From a bacterium Ga0077546 (GTDB taxonomy: Bacteria > Cyanobacteriota > Vampirovibrionia > Obscuribacterales > Obscuribacteraceae), in assembly GCA_001464165.1 (NCBI GenBank), contig LNEX01000212.1, positions 1 to 6,479 of the forward strand: DNA of 6,479 nucleotides, read 5' to 3'. The first letter of the stretch is position 1, and each line of letters opens with the position of its first letter. Under the pieces are notes generated by a model. That model was given only the letters and a program-made list of their open reading frames with translations. It searched no databases and was not told the origin of the DNA. Made by a program: the position numbers and the translations under genes. Shown here in pieces: positions 1 through 6,209 of this stretch.

Positions 1-417
1 TCTAGGCTATACAGAGATACAGCCCAACGAGAGAAAGCCATAGCTGACCTTACTCAAGTAATTGAAATTCCGCCAAACAAAGGTGGTCATGTCGATTGGA
101 ATTTAGACCAGACTCTGTTCGACCGCGCCAACCTCTATTTTGCCATTCGCGACTATGCCCACGCTATTGCAGACTATTCAAAAATTATCGAACTAGACGA
201 TGATTCTGAAGATGCCTACAAAAAAAGAGGCGATTGTCAATTTGCTCTAGGGCATTACAAGAAAGCACTAGACGACTATAACCTGGCCATCAAACATGAA
301 GTTGACCCAACTGCGGAGTCATACAGAGCCAGAGCCAACGCCTACGAAAAGCTAGGCAAACCAGAACTGGCGGCCAGAGATCGCAAGGCTGCAATTGAAG
401 CACAACAAAATCGCTGA
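1..417 (+). CDS. TPR-repeat protein, C-terminal part (5' end outside window)
   Basis: The frame is open from base 1 to a TGA at 415-417 and gives 138 residues; the start lies upstream of the window. Tetratricopeptide repeats are visible. There is a partial one at about residues 1-24, one at about 39-66 (LYFAIRDYAHAIADYSKIIE), one at about 72-100 (AYKKRGDCQFALGHYKKALD) and one at about 107-134 (SYRARANAYEKLGKPELAAR). Each has the helix-turn-helix pattern with small residues at the packing positions and a Y/A-x-A-I/L-x-D-Y core. TPR arrays are protein-interaction scaffolds. No catalytic domain is visible, and the partner and cellular location cannot be read from this fragment. The serpin promoter begins only 32 bases past the stop, so the gene is probably transcribed separately from the serpin, although read-through is possible. 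Confidence 0.9.
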   Translation, partial: SRLYRDTAQREKAIADLTQVIEIPPNKGGHVDWNLDQTLFDRANLYFAIRDYAHAIADYSKIIELDDDSEDAYKKRGDCQFALGHYKKALDDYNLAIKHEVDPTAESYRARANAYEKLGKPELAARDRKAAIEAQQNR

Positions 418-448
418 AAGCACCCAAGCCAAAGCAGCAAATCAATTG

Positions 449-477
449 TTGACCAGAGCTAGTCCCCTTGTTATGCT
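449..477 (+). promoter_or_regulatory. sigma-70-type promoter of serpin 1
   Basis: A -35 element TTGACC (449-454, 5 of 6 to consensus) is separated by exactly 17 bases from TATGCT (472-477, 4 of 6). A TGT at 469-471 makes the latter an extended -10. Transcription would begin near 484 and leave a leader of about 25 bases before the TTG at 509. The same TGnTATGCTA block lies at almost the same distance upstream of the second serpin, which supports function. The ATG at 473 falls inside this -10 element, so it is not a start codon on a transcript from this promoter. Confidence 0.6.
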
Positions 478-497
478 AGCGCCGCTTAACTTCCGAC

Positions 498-511
498 GAG
501 GCTCCCCATTG
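498..511 (+). promoter_or_regulatory. ribosome binding site plus TTG start of serpin 1
   Basis: GAGG at 498-501 is followed by a 7-base spacer and TTG at 509-511. The arrangement cGAGGCTnCnCATTGCGC is the same in the second serpin (3926 onward). That conservation is best explained by a shared Shine-Dalgarno and TTG start. It also accounts for the apparent similarity (Arg-Gly) seen if both frames are translated further upstream. Confidence 0.65.
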
Positions 512-1783
512 CGCACAATATTGTATAGCTGTACAGCGGTAGCACTATCTGTGATGTCAACCTTTGCGGTTGCATCTGCGGCCAAAGAACAATCTGGTAG
601 TAGAGCTGAATCAGGTAGTAAAGCCGATCCAGCAAGTGAACTAGTGCCTGAAAAAATCACTGAAAAAGTGTCAGCGAAATTCGCCACTAATTTCTTCAAA
701 TTGGCAGCAAAAGAAACTGATAAAAACGTTGTCATATCACCATACAGCATAAGCACAGCCCTTTCGATGACCTACAACGGGGCCATTGGTAGAACTAAAA
801 GCGAGATGCAGCAGGTACTTGGATTCGAAGGCCTGAGCGACGAGGCAGTCAACAAGCAAAACGCCAACCTCTATAGAAGCCTAATGCAAGTCAATCCGCT
901 CAGTGAATTAGCAATTGCCAATGCCCTCTTTGCCAAAGCAAACGTTGTCTTCAAGCAGAACTTTATCAATACCAACCAAAAATATTACGGTGCCAAGCTA
1001 GAAACGCTCAATTTTGCCACTGCCAATAGTTCTGCTATCAACAGGATTAATGACTGGGTCAAAGAAAACACACAGGGCAAGATTCCGACAATTCTAGACA
1101 AATTACCTAAAGATGCCATCTTGTATTTAGTCAATGCCGTCTATTTCAAAGGCACTTGGCTCAATGAATTCAAGAAGAGTGCAACACAGCCAGCTGATTT
1201 CAAACTAGATAACGGCTCGAAAAAGTCGGTGCAAATGATGAATCGCTCTGCCAAAATGCTGCACTTACAAGGTGACAATTTTCAGGCTGTGATACTGCCA
1301 TACAAAGACAATCGGCTGCAAATGTGCGTCTTCCTACCCAGCGAAAAATCAAATATTGCCACTCTAATTGCCCGATTTAACGAACAGAACTGGCAACAAT
1401 GGATAAGTAAATTTAGCAATAAGCAAGGCCATCTAGCCTTACCGCGCTTCAAGGTTGAATATAAGAGTGAACTGAGCAAGCTCCTCAACCAAGCCGGTAT
1501 GCCCTGCGCCTTTAATGAGGATTGTGCCGAATTCAAGAAAATGATCGATCAAGATGTATTCATTTCACGGGTACTTCATAAAACCTATCTGGAAGTCAAC
1601 GAAAGAGGCACCGAGGCAGCAGCGGCAACAGCGGTTGAAATGATGCCTCGCGGTGCAGCCTTCAACCCAACACCACCATTTAATATGGTCTGTGACCGCC
1701 CCTTTGTCATCGCCATTCGCGATCAGCAGACCGGTGCCATATTGTTTATGGGCGCCATTGTTGATCCGCCTAATGCCATTTGA
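509..1783 (+). CDS. Exported inhibitory-type serpin (serpin 1)
   Basis: This is a serine protease inhibitor of the serpin superfamily, 424 residues from TTG 509. The frame is open further upstream (TTG 395, ATG 473), but 509 has the GAGG site and gives a clean signal peptide: MR, a hydrophobic stretch to about residue 22, then Ser23-Ala-Ala. A Ser/Ala/Glu-rich linker reaches about residue 50. Serpin landmarks are the shutter segment NVVISPYSISTALSM (from N73), N209 in LVNAVYFKGTW, H357 in HKTYLEVNERGTEAAAATAV (breach and hinge), and the C-terminal signature MVCDRPFVIAI (393-403). The hinge G367-T368-E-A-A-A-A is typical of inhibitory serpins. Counting from it puts Arg381 at P1 with Pro at P2, which predicts trypsin-like targets (inference). 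C333 and C339 could form a disulfide. At the position where the paralogue has its lipobox Cys, this protein has Ser23, so it is probably a free exported protein rather than a lipoprotein. The target protease is unknown. Confidence 0.93.
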   Translation: MRTILYSCTAVALSVMSTFAVASAAKEQSGSRAESGSKADPASELVPEKITEKVSAKFATNFFKLAAKETDKNVVISPYSISTALSMTYNGAIGRTKSEMQQVLGFEGLSDEAVNKQNANLYRSLMQVNPLSELAIANALFAKANVVFKQNFINTNQKYYGAKLETLNFATANSSAINRINDWVKENTQGKIPTILDKLPKDAILYLVNAVYFKGTWLNEFKKSATQPADFKLDNGSKKSVQMMNRSAKMLHLQGDNFQAVILPYKDNRLQMCVFLPSEKSNIATLIARFNEQNWQQWISKFSNKQGHLALPRFKVEYKSELSKLLNQAGMPCAFNEDCAEFKKMIDQDVFISRVLHKTYLEVNERGTEAAAATAVEMMPRGAAFNPTPPFNMVCDRPFVIAIRDQQTGAILFMGAIVDPPNAI

Positions 1784-1835
1784 AACTTAACACCAATGTG
1801 ATCTAAGCGTGCCTGAAAGTGCGAGCCTAAAACTC

Positions 1836-2675
1836 TCAATGGATTATTTCAGGATTAGCATATGTCGGAGCAAACATCGGAATATTTGCCCAAAACGGTA
1901 TCACTGACCGACCGATTGGATCATTCGCTTCGACCATGGCAATTGAAACCGGGTACTTTCGAGTTTTTATCAAGGAATCATTACGACCGAGCGACAAGGC
2001 CTCTCCATAGGCACGGAAACGCACGACCATTTTGGACTTCTTATCTAGATCAAACTCACCTGCAATTGTACCTTCCATCGCCCCCTCCCCCCCGTCATCA
2101 GAACGAGGAGGAGCATAACTGAAGTAATCACCAGTAAATGAATAGGTCAAGAGCTTACCCTCTGAACTTTTTTTTGCCTTAAAAACAGCTCGCTTTACTT
2201 GTTTTTCGGAAAATGCGGGCATAATGTTTCCCACGTGATTAAGCAAATGAAAACGTACCATTCTAGCGACTAATGATTTGGGCAAATCGAATATTTCTGA
2301 ACCCCTACTTTTAGCAAAAATTTCCTCGACTTCTCTGCGCATAATCCACATATGATCGCGACCAACACTGCGCTCAGATACTGTGGAGCTTGCTGGCAAG
2401 GGCAGAATGCGACTGTAAACGCGCACAACCGAAGTCGATGGATCAACCGATAAGGAGCTTCTGTCGTTAGCCAAGCGAGTATTGAGCCGCGCACTCTTAG
2501 ACAAGGATGCTTTAGTAGATGCAGAGAGTGCTTTTGCTAAAGTGTCAAGAAAATATCTGGGATCATAAGGTAAGCCAACTTTGTAGTCATAAACAACACC
2601 GTTTGCTCCAACCACATACATTCCTTGATAGGTTTTAAATTCATTCCAAAAACCAGGAGGAGCAAACTGCCTCAT
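1836..2675 (-). CDS. 3' part of a split gene: end of thioredoxin-like domain plus unrecognised C-terminal domain
   Basis: This is an open frame of 279 residues from ATG 2675. No Shine-Dalgarno site precedes that ATG, and coding-like sequence in the same frame continues upstream of it (AQSKWFEPIAQRA, then MRQFAPPGFW), so the ATG is probably not a true start. Residues 12-32 (FKTYQGMYVVGANGVVYDYK) look like the late beta-hairpin of a thioredoxin-like domain. After a Ser/Ala-rich stretch comes a roughly 150-residue region with LPKSLVARMVRFHLLNHVGN (about residues 126-145), GTIAGEFDLDKKSKMVVRF and YPVSIAMVEANDPIGRSVIP. It looks like a beta-rich soluble domain that I cannot name. The frame is convergent with serpin 1, whose stop is 52 bases away. 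It contains a G-rich homopolymer tract (2093-2081). It is probably the downstream half of the gene beginning at 3682 and may be untranslated on its own. Confidence 0.6.
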   Translation of the reverse strand: MRQFAPPGFWNEFKTYQGMYVVGANGVVYDYKVGLPYDPRYFLDTLAKALSASTKASLSKSARLNTRLANDRSSLSVDPSTSVVRVYSRILPLPASSTVSERSVGRDHMWIMRREVEEIFAKSRGSEIFDLPKSLVARMVRFHLLNHVGNIMPAFSEKQVKRAVFKAKKSSEGKLLTYSFTGDYFSYAPPRSDDGGEGAMEGTIAGEFDLDKKSKMVVRFRAYGEALSLGRNDSLIKTRKYPVSIAMVEANDPIGRSVIPFWANIPMFAPTYANPEIIH

Positions 2676-2806
2676 AGCCCGTTGAGCTATCGGCTCAAAC
2701 CACTTAGACTGTGCCGAAAAGAAGCACTAACAGGCACAAAGTTTTTCTTGATGAAGTCAACTACTTCCTGGTGATTCAAGAGCACACGGCTCAAGTGACC
2801 GTTCCC

Positions 2807-3682
2807 TCAGGTAGCGCCAAGCACATTACCATCCATTATCCAGATGAATAGCGGTTTGCCTAACTCTTGAGCTCTAGCGCGAGCAGCCAAAAGATCTGAC
2901 TGCCAAGGAATCTCCAGAAATCGCTCTTCTTCTCTACGGGGCAGTACTGCCCTTATTTTTTCACTCAGAGAATCTTTAGCTACTGGCTTGCGCACCCGCA
3001 CCAGAGGTAAGGCGCAAGAAACTAAACCAGAAGAGCGCAAAAACTCTGCCGTACGTGGTTGCAGAGCTAAGGCATCCTGCTGTGAAACTGGCTCACATAG
3101 TGCACTAGTTACATCAATTGTAGTGAGACAATTCTTCCAGACCGCTTGAGCAGACTCAAGCTCCCAAGGTTGGGCACCAAGTACAAAGGAAATAATCTTT
3201 CCCTTGGCCGGTAAAATCAAATATTCCTGTCCTAAGACATAGCCGTTAGTGGCGAAAACCACAGTCTGAGAGTAACCTTTCAGTCGAGAACATTTTCCAA
3301 CCAAAACGTCACCGATAATAGTCTTCTTTACCCCAGGCAACTTAGAGTAATAGGTTTCATCCAAAATCTTAGAAAATTGCTGAGCAGTTAAACCAAGAGG
3401 TGCATCCGCCACAGAAACAACAATCTCGGCGTCAGTTCCGCTGGCGGTCTTACCGGTAATCTTAACTAGATTGTCCTTGTCGGGGTGAACCTGAGCTTTC
3501 CATGAGCGAGGATACTTAAACCGCAAGCCAATGGGGTCATTAAACTCCACAAAGTCTACACAGTTATAAGCCACTCTACCTTCGGCTTCGACCTTACGAG
3601 TATTAATGACAAAAGCAACAAAAGCAGCAGCAATCAATGCCACTAGACTCGCCCAGAGGCTAGACTTAGAAGTAATTCTCAT
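2807..3682 (-). CDS. Exported or membrane-anchored protein with PsbP/Mog1-like domain and truncated thioredoxin-like domain (5' part of split gene)
   Basis: The open frame has 291 residues from ATG 3682. A GGAGG lies 16 bases upstream (3703-3699), which is a long spacing, and no better start is visible. Residues 9-26 are a hydrophobic segment after a basic N-terminus (signal peptide or anchor; no clear AxA site or lipobox), so the rest should lie outside the cytoplasm. Residues about 43-190 resemble the PsbP/Mog1-type fold: FNDPIGLRFKYPRSWKAQV, a mid-region with APLGLTAQQFSKILDE, then GQEYLILPAKGKIISFVLGA and a closing WKNCLTTIDV. After a linker, residues 257-291 (EIPWQSDLLAARARAQELGK, then PLFIWIMDGN) look like the helix and strand that open a thioredoxin-like domain. 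The frame ends at TGA just where the active-site loop is expected. Domain names come from pattern recognition and need a profile search. Confidence 0.65.
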   Translation of the reverse strand: MRITSKSSLWASLVALIAAAFVAFVINTRKVEAEGRVAYNCVDFVEFNDPIGLRFKYPRSWKAQVHPDKDNLVKITGKTASGTDAEIVVSVADAPLGLTAQQFSKILDETYYSKLPGVKKTIIGDVLVGKCSRLKGYSQTVVFATNGYVLGQEYLILPAKGKIISFVLGAQPWELESAQAVWKNCLTTIDVTSALCEPVSQQDALALQPRTAEFLRSSGLVSCALPLVRVRKPVAKDSLSEKIRAVLPRREEERFLEIPWQSDLLAARARAQELGKPLFIWIMDGNVLGAT

Positions 3683-3721
3683 AAAGCGTAAGTGGCTTCC
3701 TCCGTTGTCAGAAGAACCACC

Positions 3722-3730
3722 ATTCTATCA
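3722..3730 (-). promoter_or_regulatory. extended -10 promoter candidate for the split gene
   Basis: On the minus strand TGA (3730-3728) is followed directly by TAGAAT (3727-3722), 5 of 6 to TATAAT, which together form an extended -10. A weak -35-like TTGGAA lies 19 bases further upstream. Transcription would start near 3715, about 33 bases before the ATG at 3682, and the leader would include the GGAGG. The element lies in the 255-base region between this gene and the divergent serpin 2. Confidence 0.4.
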
Positions 3731-3896
3731 GCCGATCGTTGCAAACTTCCAAAAAATCATGGTTCAGGGCAATAATTGACGACTGCTCAAGACTTGATAA
3801 GGAGCCAGAGAAGCGACCTCTTGTCGAGAGAAGCCTACGAGCATGTGACTTTGAACAACCATAAATGGTCGAAGAATAAAGAGGAATAAATTGTTG

Positions 3897-3905
3897 TGCT
3901 ATGCT
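3897..3905 (+). promoter_or_regulatory. extended -10 promoter candidate for serpin 2
   Basis: TGC followed by TATGCT (3900-3905) forms an extended -10 identical in its hexamer to that of serpin 1. It lies 38 bases before the TTG start (37 in serpin 1). No convincing -35 sits at the right distance here, whereas serpin 1 has TTGACC, so this promoter may be weaker or activator-dependent (inference). Another possible but weaker pair further upstream is TTGAAC (3851-3856) with AATAAA (3875-3880). Confidence 0.45.
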
Positions 3906-3926
3906 AAACCCCGTTTCACTCTTGGC

Positions 3927-3940
3927 GAGGCTACACATTG
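3927..3940 (+). promoter_or_regulatory. ribosome binding site plus TTG start of serpin 2
   Basis: GAGG at 3927-3930, a 7-base spacer and TTG at 3938-3940 match the arrangement in serpin 1. No ATG is available. The ATG at 3901 is out of frame with the serpin, and an in-frame TAA lies at 3905-3907, so translation must begin downstream of that stop. Confidence 0.65.
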
Positions 3941-5164
3941 CGCTCTATCTTGTATGGCAGCACAGCTGCAGCACTTTCTCTAATGTCTATGTTTGTTGTC
4001 GCATGCGCGTCAACTGATCAATCAGAAAGTAAAGAAGAACCGGTGAACATCAAAGTGTCAGAAAAATTTGCCACTACTTTTTTTAAGCTGGCAGCCAAAA
4101 AGCCAGATAGCAACGTAGTGATTTCACCTTACAGTGTAAGCACAGCTCTTTCTATGGCATACAACGGTGCCGGCGGCAAAACCAAGAGCGAAATGCAAAG
4201 CGTTTTAGGCTATGCTGGCCTCAGCGACGAAGCCGTCAATCAGCAAAACGCAAGTCTTTACAAGAGCCTAATGCACGTCAATCCGGCAAGCGAATTGACA
4301 GTTGCCAACGCCATGTTTGCCAATAGAAACTTTGTCTTCAACAAATCTTTCATGGACCTCAATCAAAAGTTTTATGGTGCCAAACTAGAAACACTAGATT
4401 TTGCTGACCTCACTAGCTTGAGTAAAATCAATAACTGGGTAAAGGACAACACTAAATCAAAAATTCCAAGCATTCTCGATAAAATAGCACCAGACGCCAT
4501 TCTCTATCTAGTCAATGCAGTCTATTTCAAAGGTGTCTGGCTTGATGAATTCAAAAAAGACGAAACACAACCAACAGAGTTCAAGGTAGCCAGTGGCAGC
4601 AAGAAAACCGTTGAGATGATGAATCGCTCAGCAAAAATGTCCTACTTTGCTGGTGACAACTTCCAAGCCGTCATGCTTCCATATAAAGACAAGAGGCTAC
4701 AGATGTGCATCTTCCTCCCAGACAAGAAGACAAACATCACAGCATTTATAAGCAATCTCACTAGTGAGAACTGGAAAGAATGGAACAACAGCTTCAGAAA
4801 AGAAGAAGGTCACTTAGGACTGCCGCGCTTCAAAGTTGAATATAAAACCGAATTGAGTGAAGTGCTCAAGGCCGCAGGAATGCCCTGCGCATTTGATGAC
4901 AGCTGTGCTGACTTCAAAAAAATGATCGAGCAAAATGCCATGATTACACGCGTGCTACACAAAACATTTTTAGAAGTCAACGAGAAGGGCACAGAAGCCG
5001 CTGCCGCTACAGCAGTTGAAATGAGCGTCACCAGCGCACCAATGAATCCAAAACCGCCATTTGAGATGGTTTGCGATCGCCCATTTGTGGTTGCTATTCG
5101 TGACGACAAAACCGACGCTATTCTCTTTGTTGGTGCCATTGTTGACCCACCAGCTGCTGACTAA
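3938..5164 (+). CDS. Inhibitory-type serpin, predicted lipoprotein (serpin 2)
   Basis: This is a serpin-family protease inhibitor of 408 residues, with the start fixed by the GAGG-TTG site and an upstream in-frame stop. The N-terminus is a lipoprotein signal: MR, a hydrophobic core, then Val-Val-Ala-Cys with Cys23 (TGC 4004-4006) as the lipid-modified residue. A short Ser/Glu-rich tether follows. Serpin landmarks are NVVISPYSVSTALSM (from N59), N193 in LVNAVYFKGVW, H341 in HKTFLEVNEKGTEAAAATAV, hinge from G351, and the signature MVCDRPFVVAI (377-387). Counting from the hinge puts Thr365 at P1, Val at P2 and Ser at P1', unlike the Arg of serpin 1. C317 and C323 match the Cys pair of serpin 1. 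In the first 100 aligned serpin-domain residues I counted about three quarters identical to serpin 1. It is probably a membrane-tethered inhibitor facing outward; the target is unknown. It is likely cotranscribed with the gene starting 19 bases downstream. Confidence 0.94.
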   Translation: MRSILYGSTAAALSLMSMFVVACASTDQSESKEEPVNIKVSEKFATTFFKLAAKKPDSNVVISPYSVSTALSMAYNGAGGKTKSEMQSVLGYAGLSDEAVNQQNASLYKSLMHVNPASELTVANAMFANRNFVFNKSFMDLNQKFYGAKLETLDFADLTSLSKINNWVKDNTKSKIPSILDKIAPDAILYLVNAVYFKGVWLDEFKKDETQPTEFKVASGSKKTVEMMNRSAKMSYFAGDNFQAVMLPYKDKRLQMCIFLPDKKTNITAFISNLTSENWKEWNNSFRKEEGHLGLPRFKVEYKTELSEVLKAAGMPCAFDDSCADFKKMIEQNAMITRVLHKTFLEVNEKGTEAAAATAVEMSVTSAPMNPKPPFEMVCDRPFVVAIRDDKTDAILFVGAIVDPPAAD

Positions 5165-5183
5165 AATCTAGTGGAGGTGTCAT

Positions 5184-6209
5184 ATGAAAGTTCTTCGCAG
5201 GCTAATTCCAGGCATACTAGTCACCTTGAACTACTGGGCAACCCCACAGACTAGCTTTGCCCAGCCTCAATCTATGCCGCAGGGAAGTGCCCCCGCTCAA
5301 TCATCAGAAGCCTATGCGACAGGCACTGGTGTCGCCTACCCCGAAAAAATCTCCGCCAGTAAAACCTCAAAGGGTAGACCGCCTCAGATAAAAGACGAAC
5401 TGCCTCGCTCTGTGCCGTCGCAGAGCGAAAAAGACCACTTGGCCCAACTGAAGTTTACGGTCGACCCTCGATTACAAATCGAGAAATATCTACAGACCCT
5501 CAAGCTTTCTAAAGAGAGGCCCATACTTGCCCGCGGAAGCGTCAACTATATTGAGAGTGATGCCCTTAAAAGCTTGTTTCCCACTTCTGTATTCTATGTT
5601 CTTAGATTTCCTCAATGGCCAGTAGCGATGGAACCGCCGCAGCCACTAGGCAACAACAATATTTTCGTGATTAGCAAAGAGGCTAAAGAACTCACCTTAA
5701 TCACTGACACAAATAAAGAGCGGTACAAACAGTTTCTAATTGCGAAACTTCCCCGCATACAATCAGAAAAGAAAGCAATGCAAGCCGTCAAAGCTGCTTT
5801 GGTTCTTGTTAAAGAGTTATATCAGGATGGCATGTTCAAGTTCGAGAATGAAGCAAATTCTATCTCTTTCGGAAGAACCGGCGCTGCTACCAATGCCACA
5901 GGCAAACTCAATGTTGTTCCCCAAGGGGGTAATTCAGGCACCCTTAGTGTCACTATAATCACTGACGTCCAAGGTGCAGTGAGCGATATAAAGCATGAAT
6001 CGAATTTGCAAGAAGGCATGCGCCCCATCTGTCAATCAACTAAATTATTAGATCCTGACCCAATTGTAAGAAAGATGGCAGAGCAAGACATTTTGATAAT
6101 GGGTAGCCCAGCCAAAGAATACCTAGATTGGCAACGAACACAAGTCTCACCTGAGCTGCGCCAGGCAATAGATCGCATTTGGGAACGCATCATCAGAGAA
6201 GGGCGCTAG
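5184..6209 (+). CDS. Exported protein of unknown function, serpin 2 operon partner
   Basis: The product has 341 residues from ATG 5184, with GGAGG at 5173-5177 and a 6-base spacer. It starts 19 bases after the serpin 2 stop with no terminator between, so the two genes probably form an operon. A signal peptide is clear: basic MKVLRR, a hydrophobic segment, and likely cleavage after SFA (residue 26). Residues about 27-85 are rich in Pro, Ser, Ala and Lys and look disordered. The folded part begins near residue 90. It includes VFYVLRFPQWPVAMEPPQPL (from residue 136) and NNNIFVI (about 156-162), a Lys-rich helical stretch, and a beta-like region at about 225-265 with SGTLSVTIITDVQGAVSD. The last 50 residues (from D290: DPDPIVRKMAEQDILIMGSP) look helical and somewhat HEAT-like. 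I do not recognise the family. Possible roles with an envelope-tethered inhibitor, such as target or scaffold, are speculation. Confidence 0.85.
   Translation: MKVLRRLIPGILVTLNYWATPQTSFAQPQSMPQGSAPAQSSEAYATGTGVAYPEKISASKTSKGRPPQIKDELPRSVPSQSEKDHLAQLKFTVDPRLQIEKYLQTLKLSKERPILARGSVNYIESDALKSLFPTSVFYVLRFPQWPVAMEPPQPLGNNNIFVISKEAKELTLITDTNKERYKQFLIAKLPRIQSEKKAMQAVKAALVLVKELYQDGMFKFENEANSISFGRTGAATNATGKLNVVPQGGNSGTLSVTIITDVQGAVSDIKHESNLQEGMRPICQSTKLLDPDPIVRKMAEQDILIMGSPAKEYLDWQRTQVSPELRQAIDRIWERIIREGR

Larger units (their letters stand above)
1836..3682 (-). pseudogene. Probable single ancestral gene split by an in-frame TGA and a frameshift
   Basis: Read from 3682 downward, the first frame stops at TGA 2809-2807 in the middle of a thioredoxin-like domain. 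The same frame then continues for about 29 protein-like residues (GNGHLSRVLLNHQEVVDFIK, then KNFVPVSAS). Near the T-run 2720-2717 the protein-like reading moves to the other frame (AQSKWFEPIAQRAMRQFAPP) and carries on into the 3' open frame. The net shift equals loss of one base (or gain of two). If TGA were sense and one base restored, the product would be about 615 residues: N-terminal membrane/signal segment, PsbP-like domain, thioredoxin-like domain, C-terminal domain. Two lesions make decay the simplest view. A sequencing error in the short T-run, stop read-through with a -1 slip, or UGA as selenocysteine are alternatives. The coding pattern is otherwise well kept, so any decay would be recent. 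Confidence 0.6.

Noticed and set aside
395..508. Longer N-terminus for serpin 1 from TTG 395 or ATG 473
   Set aside because: TTG 395 overlaps the TPR gene end and has no ribosome binding site; ATG 473 lies within the -10 element. The paralogue supports TTG 509 with GAGG.
1812..1853. 7-base inverted repeat CCTGAAA / TTTCAGG between the convergent genes, considered as a bidirectional terminator
   Set aside because: The loop is 28 bases, the stem is A/T-rich and no T-tract follows, so I could not support it as a terminator.
1862..2122. 86-codon plus-strand open frame
   Set aside because: It is antisense to the 3' part of the split gene, whose protein reading is far more plausible.
3901..3937. 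ATG 3901 as the start of serpin 2, implying a frameshift in its N-terminus
   Set aside because: It is out of frame by one base, but the similarity to the serpin 1 region is explained by promoter and ribosome-binding sequence, so no frameshift need be invoked.
3683..3937. Possible small RNA or tRNA in the divergent intergenic region
   Set aside because: No cloverleaf, tRNA T-loop consensus or strong stem was seen; the promoter elements are the only supported content.
3708..3938. 76-codon minus-strand open frame between the split gene and serpin 2
   Set aside because: No ribosome binding site, unconvincing composition, and it covers the divergent promoter region.
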